Shown piece after piece: positions 1-10,452 of a DNA stretch of 64,000 bases. Numbering within the stretch: position 1 is the stretch's first letter; each line of letters begins with the position of its first letter. The stretch is from Armillaria gallica (taxonomy: Eukaryota; Basidiomycota; Agaricomycetes; Agaricales; Physalacriaceae): the NCBI GenBank assembly GCA_037576215.1, contig JBANDB010000004.1, positions 744,001 through 808,000 on the forward strand, in the 5' to 3' direction. The position numbers and the translations under genes were made by a program. Below the pieces are notes generated by a model. The model did no database searches. It saw only the letters and a program-made list of their open reading frames with translations, and was not told the origin of the DNA.

Positions 1-2
1 GA

Positions 3-755
3 CAACACCCTCATAAAGTTGTCTTCTGTGTCTCGTGACTGGCCGAGGATGCTGGGAAGTGGTGGGAATTGAACATGCAGATTCTAGGGAAGGATCAAGC
101 AACTGGGGCCCAGCTCTACCTGAGTTACGACAAGTTCAAAATGAAACTCGGCGAGAGATTCTGGAAGGACACTGATGCGCAGTGGGAGAAGCTTAGGCAG
201 GCGGATAGTAAAGACGGAGACAAGTTCTTCCAGCTATTCGAAGAACTAGCCTACCACGCCGGAGTACGCAATAATGACCAAGTCATGCTCCATCAGGTCA
301 AGAAGGCTGCCCGCCAGACGAGTAAAAATACCATATACTCGGCTGACAGAGAAGTGCCGACTGACTACGAAGGCTGGAAAGCTCGACTACTCTGGATTGA
401 CTACAACTGGCGCCTCAAGCAGGCAGAAGGAACGACAGTGGTACAATCTCGACCGCAAACACAGAAGACGACTACACCCGCTAGGGGTAGTCAGACAACA
501 GCCCCCGTACTGACAACGACAACGACTACAGGGATGACTTACGGAGGACGCGGGCAGCCGATGAATATTGATGAAGCCAGGGCAGCATCAGTATGCTTCC
601 GATGTGGCAAAAAGGGCCACTTCAAGCGCGACTGCCCTAACATGCCAAAAACCCGGGCTGAGGCATTATGACACCTCAATACTTATTGGGACCACCACCC
701 AACTATGGAAGAAAACCTCTCAACAATTGAGGAGGTAAAAGAGACTGCCGCATAG
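3..755 (+). pseudogene. gag of the gypsy element, with CCHC zinc knuckle
   Basis: Capsid/nucleocapsid protein of the retrotransposon. The frame is open from base 3, with nonsense TGA codons at 36-38 and 669-671 and a TAG at 753-755 that may be the natural end. The central part has the aromatic-rich helical sequence of gypsy gag. The zinc knuckle CFRCGKKGHFKRDC lies at 594-635, with all four ligands (C, C, H, C) kept. An ATG at 75 starts an undisturbed stretch up to 669, but homologous sequence reads in from the window edge, so that ATG is not the original start. Reading continues meaningfully past the TGA at 669, which argues that this codon was once CGA (Arg). Confidence 0.85.
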
Positions 756-3700
756 ATAATGATTCAATCTACTCGGCCAAGGACTTAGTTTTGGCTGGTA
801 TGCCTATTGCACTTCACCAATGTACTTATATATCACCTGTAGTAACCACTGCGCATTCAAATATACCCACGACTTCGCAATCAGACCAGAAACTAAGCAA
901 GAATCAAATCACAGGCCCAGGAACGAGCAGAATAGCAGTCAAGCTACCGGCTCAACATTCGATGAGTAACCTATTACAGGCGAAAGCGAATGACAAGTCG
1001 CCTACCATAGCGACACCCATCTTAACAGCGGGACCTCGGGTACATGACTCCATGACTCAAGGTGATTCCAAGGACAGTGGGGTGTGTACCGCAAGACAGG
1101 ATCGACTGGACGGGGCAGGGGAACAAGTGCATAGCGCCCCCCCTGACAAAGCGGCTCTATGGAGTCCCTGCCACGCAGGGAGTTTCGAGGGAATAGCTTC
1201 GGCGAAACCTCCTCTGGTAAAAGAGAATACCATATGGCTACCAAAGTCTAAATCCCTTATACACCAAGGGGCTTTGGCAATGGCCACGGATGACAGCGAT
1301 CGCAATGCTGGATCACAGAAGAAGGGCACGGCGAGGGACTATTTGCCCTTGGTCCTGAAGACAACGAAGGACAAACCAGAATCGAGTAAGGGCCCCTGAT
1401 CAGTTGCCAATGCCTATTGTGACAAAGGGCAACTCGACGAAGGGGGAACACCGAATGAAACGAGGGACCTGGCCAAGAACCCAGGCTCGAAGGAACCAGG
1501 TGAAGGTGACCGCTGTTCAATGGTGAGAAGCGAAGGCAATCATCAATCAGCGGTGCCAGCCCAACCTACTGTCTCTTTACGAGACGGTGCCTTCGCAGAA
1601 AGCACCTCCCATTCCACAACCGACCAGAAAGCCACAGGACAGGAAGCTGTTAGCACCCAGACAGTGAAAAGGGGGCATCAGGTAGCTTTTATTGAGGAAA
1701 TACCTGACGACGAGGACATTACGAGTTTCATGATGAACAAGAACGCTAAAATAATACCCCCTTTAGAAAAGGCGGTGACCTCACTGACGGTAGTCGAGCC
1801 CACACGGGTCGACGCGAAGGTTGAAGAGGCCCCACAACTGTCGCACACTTATACAAGTGGACAGACCTATAATGAATGGCTCAAACCATTCGGAGCTGAA
1901 TGGACTCTATGTGGAATAGTAGAAGCACGTACGGAGTCAGAGGCCAAGGCGATCCTAAAGAATTGGATTCACAAGGCATGCGCAGAGGAAGTAGTTGACT
2001 CAATGATCGAAGCAATGAGGGGGATGAAGTGAATCAATGCGCTCTGGTGGCTTGAAGAGCTACGAGAGCCAAAACGATATATCAGCGCACTAAGCGGGAA
2101 AGGGAAGGACCTGGTTATCCCCATCATACTCGGGGCACCAGGAACCAGTCCCTCCATCTCCACGGCAGTGTTGGTAGATAGCAGATGCACCAGTAGCGCC
2201 ATCAACCAAAAGTTCATTGAACAACACAACATCCCAACTCAAGCAATGGCCACACCAATCCTGGTCTATAATGCCAATGGAACCAAGAACCAAGGAGGGT
2301 CAATTACCAGATACGCCAAGATTGAACTCAAAATCGGAGATCATTCAGAACGAATAGATCTAGCCGTGACAGACCTCGGTGATAAACAGATCTTCCTCGG
2401 TCACGATTGGCTAGCCCGGCATAATCCGATCATCAATTGGAAGACAGGAGGATTAACGTTTGCACGGTGCAAATGTCGCAAGAACCCGTTCATACTACCT
2501 GATGCAGATCCCGACGACAAGTGGGATGAAGAGCTGGAGGAGGGAGATACTATTCTCGCAATAGACTTCACATGGGCCATTCTCATACATGCTCATCACG
2601 CTAATGACTTAGCTGCCATGGCCAACGCAGATAAGGAAACCAAGACGTTTGAGGAAATGGTTCCAGAGTGGTGTCGGGATTTCAATGATTTGTTCGCCAA
2701 AGACAATTTCGATGAACTCCCGGAGCCAAAGATGTGGGACCACGCTATTGAACTCACCCCAAACATGAGCGCAAACCTCGACTGCAAAGTCTATCCTCTT
2801 AATCGAAACGAACAAGCAGAGCTTGACAAGTTCTTAGACGAGAACCTTTCAAGCAGATGAATATGCCCCTCCAAGTCGCCCATGGCTTCACCTTTCTTCT
2901 TTGTCAAGAAAAAGGATGGCAAGCTGTGACCAGTCCAAGATTATCGAAAGCTCAATGAAATGATGATTAAAAACCGTTATCCGCTTCCCCTCATCTCGGA
3001 ACTGATGGACAAGTTACGGGGCGCCAAGTATTTCTCCAAACTCGATGTTCAATGGGGCTACAACAATGTACGCATCAAGAGTGGAGATGAGTGGAAGGCA
3101 GCATTCAGGACTAATCGAGGGCTATTCAAGCCCACGGTTATGTTCTTCAGGCTCACCAATTCGCCTGCCACCTTCCAGTGGATGATGAATGACATCTTCA
3201 AAAATCTCATTGCATCAGGAAAAGTCACTGTCTACCTCAACGATATCCTAATCATGTCCAAGACCAAAGAGGAGCATCGTCGCATCACATGCAAGGTTCT
3301 AAGACTCCTCTGAAAGAACAAGCTATTCCTTAAAGCGGAGAAATGCGAGTTCGAAACCTTGGAAACAGAGTACCTCGGAGTCATCATCAGTGAAGGGAAC
3401 ATCTGAATGGATCCAGTCAAAATCGCAGGGATAGCAGAGTGGCCGGTGCCAGTCAAGAAAGTACAACTCCAATCGTTCTTAGGCTTTACCAATTTCTATC
3501 GACGTTTCATCAAAGGATACAGCAAGGTCGTCAAACCGATGACCCAGCTAACAGGAAACGATCCATGGAAATGGGGAAAAGCGCAACAGGATGCGTTCGA
3601 AGAGTTGAAGAGACTGCTGGCCGAAGAAGTGGTACTGGCAATACCCACAGAGGAAGGCAAGTTCCACGTAGAGGCGGACGCAAGCGAGGGGGCGATCAGT

Positions 3701-6700
3701 GCTGTATTGTTGCAAGAGCAGGATGGGAAATGGTGCCCAGTCGCATTCCTATCCAAATCCCTCACAGTTACGGAACAAAATTACGAAATTTATGACAAAG
3801 AACTGCTGGCAATGATGAGCCTCCAGGCTCTGTACGCTCAGAATTCGCAGATTTTGCCTGCTAATTAATGCTACTGTCCCTTCAACGGCCTTTCAGCAAA
3901 CCAATGATTGCACACTCACTGATACCACTTTCATCCTATGGCAACCACCCCTTATGTGCTTTGTTATCCATCCCATCTTGCCACGCATCACAATTGCCAT
4001 ACTTCATCACAGCAAGGCACCTTCAATTGACAATCATCCCAATATGGAATTGATGCATCACTCAGAAGCACCTAGTTGACATGCTCATTGATCACTTAAT
4101 GAAAATGACGTGATTGGCACGAGTACCCTCCCAGCTACAGCAACTACAGACCATGTTTACTAAGGCTGTTACTTCACCAAGGCCTCAAGAAAATGTTGCC
4201 CCACACATACTCCTCAGCACAACAACTATTGCTCAAGTAATCTGCAGCTAAACAGCACCTAACGATCCGTGCATCACTCAAGCAAAACCATACGGTTCGC
4301 ATCCATACGCGGCAACGTCGACAAGTTGCTGTTACTTTAGAAGACCAAGGACCATATGTTTCCTACGACTTTTTACAAAGCCAAGGCCTTACAGCCTTAC
4401 TAAGTCTCGCATATTTACTCTATTTATAAATTCGTACTTTTAGTATAAAAACTAGCTAGAAAACGTAGTTCAAGGCAGTTCATCTCCAGTTGACCCCAGA
4501 CTACATCAATTATCGTCACACTCTAGTCTATTGCCAGTAAACAATGTTTATTCACCATTCTACGGCAATATACCATTTGCACCAGCATATTCTTGATCAC
4601 ACGTCGACTCTTGAGCTCACCAGAGTTATCCCATGGTTTTTAACTGTGAAGAGTCCTTCGTTACGTGCTCTTCGCTCTTAACACTATTGGTGCACGCTCA
4701 TACTGTGCCAATACATGATCGCTGTGCTATACCTCGCCCCCATTATCTTTTATAGGCCGTCATTGTTTCACTTTCACACCATTGGAGTTTTTACAGTTTT
4801 ACTTTTGCCATCATTATCGTCACCCACTTGGGTAGTCTCAGAGCAGACTTAGGATCAGTTTCAGCCAGTTTTCGTATAGTATCAGTCCCCCGAGTGGACT
4901 TGAAGGTTAGTTTGGCATAGGATAGGATCGTTTCAGTACCAGACAAGTTTCAACATCGACTTAGCACCATTGCATCGTATAGGACCAGTATCGCCACCAG
5001 TTTTCATAGTTCCGCGTTTTCTCTAGCCAGCCCACCCTCAGCACCTCGTTCCACATTTATTTCGACACTCGCAGTCCCCACGCCGTTTTCTCATCGCCTC
5101 GCTCGCCCACAGACTATTGCTGACCATTTAGTCTATTCTCCATTGTTCACCCCGCTCCGATTACCATTGAGCAACGTTTTCTAGTCTTGCAGCACGTTTT
5201 CTCATACAGATTCATGGTATTCATGTCATACCCGTTTTTGTTCCCTCTCATTTCGAGAGATCCCTACCAGCTTGAAGCCATAGCATTTAGTACTCGACTA
5301 CCAAGCAGTACTACTTCGCAGACTTAAATTCACAGTGTATTCTTGCGTATAGAGGAATTGTTCTACTGCACGGAGGTGCCCCGAACCACTCGCACACATA
5401 ATCGCCTTGATTGCCATGCTACTATGTTAATTACCCAATCTCATTCCGAGTTGGTGTTGCTGTTGCCACGGAAGTCCTAGGCCCATCAGCGATCATGCTA
5501 GCCCTGGACGAGTGGAGGCACTACCTAATGGGTGTGGCTCAGGACTTCGAGATATGGACAGATCACCAAAAAATGCAGTATTTCCGAAAGCCCCAAAAGC
5601 TCAACCAATGCCAAGCGCGTTGGGTAACCGAGCTTGCCGAATACCACTTCTCGCTGCACCACAAACCAGGACCGGCAAACAAGAAGGCTGACCTACTAAG
5701 CTGACGAGCAGACCATGAGCAAGGAAAGGAGGACAACGATGAGGTTATAGTCCTCAAACCCGAGCACTTTCAGGCACTAGTCATGCCCACGATTGAGGAA
5801 ATCCATACCAAGATCAAGCAAGCCATGCTCGACCACCACCAATGGGACAAGAATGTCTCCACATCTCTCAACCATGATCGAGGGATGAAGCTAGATGACG
5901 GGTTAATCTATTACGATTCCTGTATCTATATTCCCCAAGACCATGTGTTACGAGGAGAAATCATCGCAATGCATCACAACCACATCACAGCGGGACACCC
6001 TGGCATTGAAAAGACTAAAGAACTCGTATTACGAGAGTATTGGTGGCCAAGGATGAAGAAGGACATAGAAACCTACGTCTGTGCTTGCGAAACGTGTCAA
6101 CGAACCAAGTCGAGCACACAAGCAAAAGCAGCGCCCCTTCATCCCAATGCCATTCCTTCCCGACCCTGGACTCATATTTCCATTGACATGGTTACTGGTT
6201 TACCTAGGAGCAATGGTTTTGACGCAATCTTAATGATTGTCGACCGGTTCTCCAAGGAAATTGTACCTGTCACATGTACAACAGAGATGTCATCGGAAGG
6301 GTGGGCCAAAATTCTATGAGACGAAGTATACACCAAACATGGGATGCCCCAGGTCATCATCTCCGACCGAGGCACCGTGTTCGTATCCAAGTTCATGAAA
6401 GACCTTTATGACTTGCTTCAAATCAAGGCAAACGTATCCACTGCCTATCACCCACAGACTGACAGGCAAACTGAGTGAGTAAATCAGGAGGTTGAAAAAT
6501 ACCTCCGGATTTTCGTCAATCACTGCCAAAACGACTGGGTTGAATGGCTCTCCCTCGCAGCCTTCACTCACAATAACTGCACCCATTCCACTATAGGCAA
6601 AAGTCCCTTCGAGGTTAACTACGGCTATAACGCTGACCTCCTCCCAGGTGCAAAACCCCGAGCACCCTTCAGAACACCGGCCTCAACCACATTTGTTTCA

Positions 6701-7411
6701 CAGATGCAGAAAATCCATGCTGAAGCAAAGCAAGCACTCAAGAAAGCTGCCGACCAGATGAAAGCCCAATACGACAAAAAGAAATGACCTGCAGTTGAAT
6801 ACCAAGTAGAGGACAAGGTATGGCTCGACACGACCAACCTCAGTCTCCCACATCCCAAGAAAAAACTCGCAGATAAACGAACAGGCCCATTCCCCATCAT
6901 CGCAAAGGTCAGAGCATCAGCATACAAATTAAAAATCCTGACAAACTGGCATATCCATCCAGTATTCAACGAATCACTCCTCACTCCTTACACTCCACCC
7001 GCATTCCCTAACCAAGAGCAACCACCTCCACCACCACCAGACCTTGTGGATGGCGAGGAACACTATGAAGTAGAAAAGGTACTTGACAGCAGGGAATGCA
7101 AAGTCAGAGGAAAGGCCAGGGAACCGTGGCACTGGGTCACAGATTACTTCGTCAAATGGAAGGGCTATGGACCAGAGTCGAACAGTTGGGTACGGGAGGA
7201 TAACATGGATGCCGAAGAACTTGTTGATGAATATCTCGCAGAAAAAGTGAATCGTACCGAGCATGAGACGGGAGATTGGCAATCCTATACGGACCCATTC
7301 ACTGGACGAAAAGTTTGGTACAACCAATGGCTAGACTGGGATTGGCTTGGTGGCAACAATGACCCTTCGACAGACATGAAATCGCCATTCAAACCAACAG
7401 AAATCCCATGA
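731..7411 (+). pseudogene. pol of the gypsy element (PR-RT-RNaseH-IN-chromodomain), decayed
   Basis: Polyprotein in a single frame, interrupted by TGA at 1397, 2030, 2858, 2927, 3311, 3404, 5702, 6317, 6476 and 6785. The protease motif near 2170 reads VDSRC where DSG is expected. The RT core (about 2880-3310) has SPFFFVKKKDGKL and [13 protein letters not shown], but the catalytic YxDD reads YLNDILI. RNase H starts near 3650 (VEADASEGAISAVL), stops at the insertion at 3817 and resumes at 5489 (WTDHQKMQYF). The integrase has its HHCC zinc domain (about 5970-6110, CETC near 6090), the first catalytic Asp in SIDMVTGLP, the second in ISDRGTVF, and Glu in the degraded block near 6460-6490. The chromodomain (about 7050-7260) contains YFVKWKGYGPESNSW. 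The region 791-1950 is a poorly conserved linker. Confidence 0.9.
3818..5488. mobile_element. 1.67-kb insertion of unknown type inside RNase H
   Basis: The RNase H reading stops at ELLAMM and resumes at IMLALDEWRHYLMG. The material between has no coding sequence I can recognise and is richer in A+T. The flanks GCAATGATG (3809-3817) and GCGATCATG (5489-5497) match at 7 of 9 bases and both encode the expected Ala-x-Met, which fits an aged 9-bp target duplication. The insert is 1671 bases, a multiple of three, so downstream pol stays in phase by chance. Terminal inverted repeats are not convincing. An alternative reading is a long solo LTR starting TGAGCC at 3816 and ending CATCA at 5488, with a TATA-like stretch near 4425. 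I cannot decide between a Mutator-like element and a solo LTR. Confidence 0.6.
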
Positions 7412-7611
7412 TGACATGAAAAAGTTTACCAGAATTACCGCTTCCACATCCACCAGATAACAAAATTCCTTCTCCTCATTTGGGCCCTTGCGTATAGGGA
7501 ACAAAGAAAGGAGGATCGCAGCTGTTGTAGCAGAGTCACTAATGTTGTGGCCAGGCATTGTGAGAAAGTATTGATGGGATTGAAGCTAACAGCAGTTGGG
7601 ACACCTGCCTT

Positions 7612-7624
7612 AACAGGGGGGTAA
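7612..7624 (+). other. polypurine tract of the gypsy element
   Basis: AACAGGGGGGTAA lies directly against the TG of the 3' LTR, the required position for the plus-strand primer. Confidence 0.8.
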
Positions 7625-8029
7625 TGTTATGATTTATTCATTTCTTCGCATCTTATCTTATCTTATCATTGATGCTTACTCATATCTTATCTTCAGATCT
7701 GCGACTCCACAGAGCCTTCATAAATCTTCACATGTCACACTCCTTCAACGTGTCTTATTCTCAGCTACCATGTACTTGGCTTATTCACTTTCTAACATGG
7801 TACCCTCATTCTAGTACCCATTACAGACCCTCACTTTAGTATATAAGTAGTGTACTCAAAGCTGTATATTCCCTAGCTTTGAGCTAATGTTTATTCATAC
7901 CGAAACACATTCCTTCTCGCTAAGCACTATTCAGTTAGTCTTGATCACCAATCATCAAAGGACTAGTCGGTGACTGTATGAATGCAATACAGCCAACTAT
8001 TTACCCTTGATTGGAGTTCGGGTCTTACA
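7625..8029 (+). repeat. 3' LTR of the gypsy element (405 bp)
   Basis: Starts TGTTATG immediately after the polypurine tract and ends GGGTCTTACA, so it has the canonical TG...CA ends. It contains a TATA box (TATATAAG at 7840-7847), which would direct transcription from the R region. The exact 3' end is inferred from the CA terminus, because the 5' LTR is outside the window and cannot be aligned. Confidence 0.7.
7840..7847 (+). promoter_or_regulatory. LTR TATA box
   Basis: TATATAAG in the middle of the LTR; in an intact 5' LTR the same position would drive the element's own transcript. Confidence 0.55.
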
Positions 8030-9004
8030 ATTAGGTTGCAACCAACAGCCAAGAAAGCAGTCTGGTGCTTCACCATTGCTGAGGTGCTCTCTTACATACT
8101 AAGCATTGTCCAATACAGAAATGAAGCTCACTCGCCATCTACTATTGATTTCGAAAATCTTGTCCGCAATGACTGATATCCCAATAATCACTAAGGGAAC
8201 CTACCTGTTTTGTGCCAAACACTTATGTGCCATTAGGGGGTTTAGCCATCTGACAGCCTTGGAAACTCTACCCATCTAGCCCGATGTATGGGTATGCTCC
8301 CCTTTCTTAGACATTTGCCAGCCCAAGGCCTATCACTTGAAAATGCCTATAATGGGTCTGTATCGGTGCATCATTTCCTAAAATATCATGGAATTTGCTA
8401 ATGGCCTGCATTCAGCAGCCTTTGCATGAGCTTGTTCTATGCAAGATGAAGAGGTCCTGACGATGTTTTTGTCCCAGTTTACAGACAGATCTGTTTTGAT
8501 GTTGGCATCACGGGCTATGTGCATCAATGCCATAGCCATTGGAACACTGGCCATGACCATTATCATTTGGGTCTTTTCAAATATTAGGGCATTGTAGAAA
8601 GTCCTGGCACATAATTCGCAGGGATGGACTGTGATCAGTGATTTATGCTCTACTATGTCATTTTTCGAGCTCAACCAGGACTTTGATGGTTTGACAGTTG
8701 GAAACACGGTTGTTCAAGGTTTCTGTCATAAGAACTGCAATCGAGTGACTTTTTCAGTGGTGCAGAAGAGGTCACCAATTTTGTTGTTGACCAAAATATC
8801 TGGTTTGCTGTTGTTGGTACATTGTCATGCCACTTCTTGTCTTGATAGTTGCTCATCAGAAATGCAGTCAACTCGACCTTGACCATGACAGTGGCTCTAC
8901 AATCAGCAATTTCAGCAGTTAACTCATCATATGATGGCACAGAGGAGATCACAGTCTACATGGTTGAAGCTGCCTAGAGAGTAATCATACTGCCTTCAAA
9001 TTAC
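8030..9004. other. No gene recognised; possible decayed repeat
   Basis: Between the LTR and the MITE. Moderately long open stretches exist on the minus strand (8378-8707 and 8671-8952), but I recognise no domain, their frames disagree, and they look like remains of mobile sequence rather than a host gene. Confidence 0.4.
8997..9004. repeat. Target site duplication, left copy
   Basis: CAAATTAC, identical to 9380-9387 on the other side of the MITE. Perfect identity suggests a fairly recent insertion. Confidence 0.85.
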
Positions 9005-9379
9005 CAAGGGTGCTCGGGAAATAATATTTTACACATAAGATCAAAATATTTATTTCAGGCCGGTGGGTTGGAACCAACCAACCACGTGACTCTGGTATGC
9101 CTATTTATAGGGCCATTCTATGACATCATATGTCTACATTTGGGTCATACTCCGCCATGTCCCAGCACATCTGTCTACCATCTTGTTTTGTTACTTTCCT
9201 GGTGATATCTCACCATAGTCGTTGAGTACACTACTGTTCTATGAAAAGAATAATTCAAAATTTATTTTCTCAAATTCTAAGAGCACCCAAAGGTCCCCCT
9301 CAGAAATTTTTTTCAGCCCCTCCGGAGCCAACCAACCACCCTACTGGATGTGCCGGGCTGACATTCCGGAGCACCCTTG
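9005..9379. mobile_element. Non-autonomous hAT-like element (MITE), 375 bp
   Basis: The ends are inverted repeats: CAAGGGTGCTCGGGAA on the left and, read on the other strand, CAAGGGTGCTCCGGAA on the right (15 of 16 identical). The element is flanked by a perfect 8-bp direct repeat CAAATTAC (8997-9004 and 9380-9387). An 8-bp duplication and CA-starting ends are the hallmark of hAT transposons. There is no room for a transposase. Just inside both ends are short GGTTGG/CCAACC-rich subterminal motifs, possible transposase binding sites. Confidence 0.85.
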
Positions 9380-9387
9380 CAAATTAC
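9380..9387. repeat. Target site duplication, right copy
   Basis: CAAATTAC, the partner of 8997-9004. Confidence 0.85.
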
Positions 9388-10452
9388 ATGTCCTTATATT
9401 CTTTTCTACAGTTGTTCATTGATTTGCCCATCTATACAAACTTCACTTGTAGTTATTGCTCAAACATTGCGTAGTCTTTTCTTCAGCTAGTTGCATCATC
9501 ATCGCCCGACAATCTGGCTTCACTGTCCGCTACTGCGCCCCAAGTTTTGACAGAACCCATCAGTTACACCCTCAACAACTTGCATGTTACAAAGGTGATC
9601 AATAATCAAGGCGAGCTTCAGGAGAATCTGCATGCACCTTGGGGAACTCAAAGGTCGGTGTCGGGGTGTAGACCCCAGCTGAACAGCACCCACAGGCCCC
9701 CAGTGGCTAGTGTGCACAGTGCAGGCATCTGTGATGGAAGATGATGTATGGCATACATATATGTAAGGACAGACGTGCAAAGGTCTAGTAGATTCAATAG
9801 ATGGCTGACACTCCAAACCTGATAGACCACTGGAATAGGACTCGGATCTGCCACATGCATGTGATGGCCTTCAAATGCTAGTACAGTTACACTTGTAGAC
9901 ACTATTTCCTTCATCCTATTTAACCAAGATCATCTGCCTTTCCCTTCCTGGTAAGGTTTAATACAATTATATTTGTTATGTTCTCAGCTTGCAGTCTACC
10001 TTTTACTACAATGATTCTCCTTCATCGTCTACTCAACTTCTGCCTATTGTTGTTCATCAATGATAACACCTTAAAGCAACAGGCTTTAAATGGCAGCGCT
10101 CAATAGAGATGATCCGTACATTAATCTGACTATTCATTGGTGTACGTTCATTGACGAAACATGACAAATTTAGTGTTGAAGTCGCCAAAGCCAGTTTTGA
10201 TAACTAAGCATATACACAAGTATCATGACATCTCCCAGCCTTCTGCAAGGAACTAAAGGACTCAAAGGATGATATGTACGGGAGGGAGAGGAATTCATGA
10301 GTCGTATTGACAGTCGGAGTTTCTGGTAGGAGTCAGCCTCAGATAGAACGTAGGCATGGAGAGGCAGCACCATTGGCGCCATAAGTCACATTTCGTTGAT
10401 AACATGTGATCTATCTCAAAGGAGACTATCAAAACGGACTTAAACCTCACAA
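9388..10452. other. Intergenic; no gene recognised
   Basis: Open stretches on both strands (for example 9520-9816 minus) lack any family resemblance and overlap each other. This is the 3' flank of the minus-strand membrane-protein gene that ends at 10453. Confidence 0.5.

Larger units (their letters stand above)
1..8029 (+). mobile_element. Ty3/gypsy chromovirus, 5' end outside window, inactive
   Basis: A long terminal repeat retrotransposon in the order gag (CCHC knuckle), protease, reverse transcriptase, RNase H, integrase, chromodomain, polypurine tract and 3' LTR. That order, and the C-terminal chromodomain, are those of chromoviruses of the Ty3/gypsy group. The 5' LTR and primer-binding site lie before base 1. 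The body carries about a dozen in-frame TGA codons and altered active sites, and is split by a 1.67-kb insertion, so it cannot encode working enzymes. All pol domains remain in one reading frame. The gag frame is open to 755 and the pol frame is open from 731, a -1 arrangement with a short overlap, as in many elements of this group. The decay looks like CpG deamination (see findings). Confidence 0.95.

Noticed and set aside
3868..4053. 61-codon ORF inside the 1.67-kb insert
   Set aside because: No family likeness, overlaps stop-rich A+T-rich sequence; not evidence for a transposase.
36..6787. TGA codons read as tryptophan (alternative code)
   Set aside because: The host genes in the window use TGA as stop and the affected positions expect Arg, not Trp.
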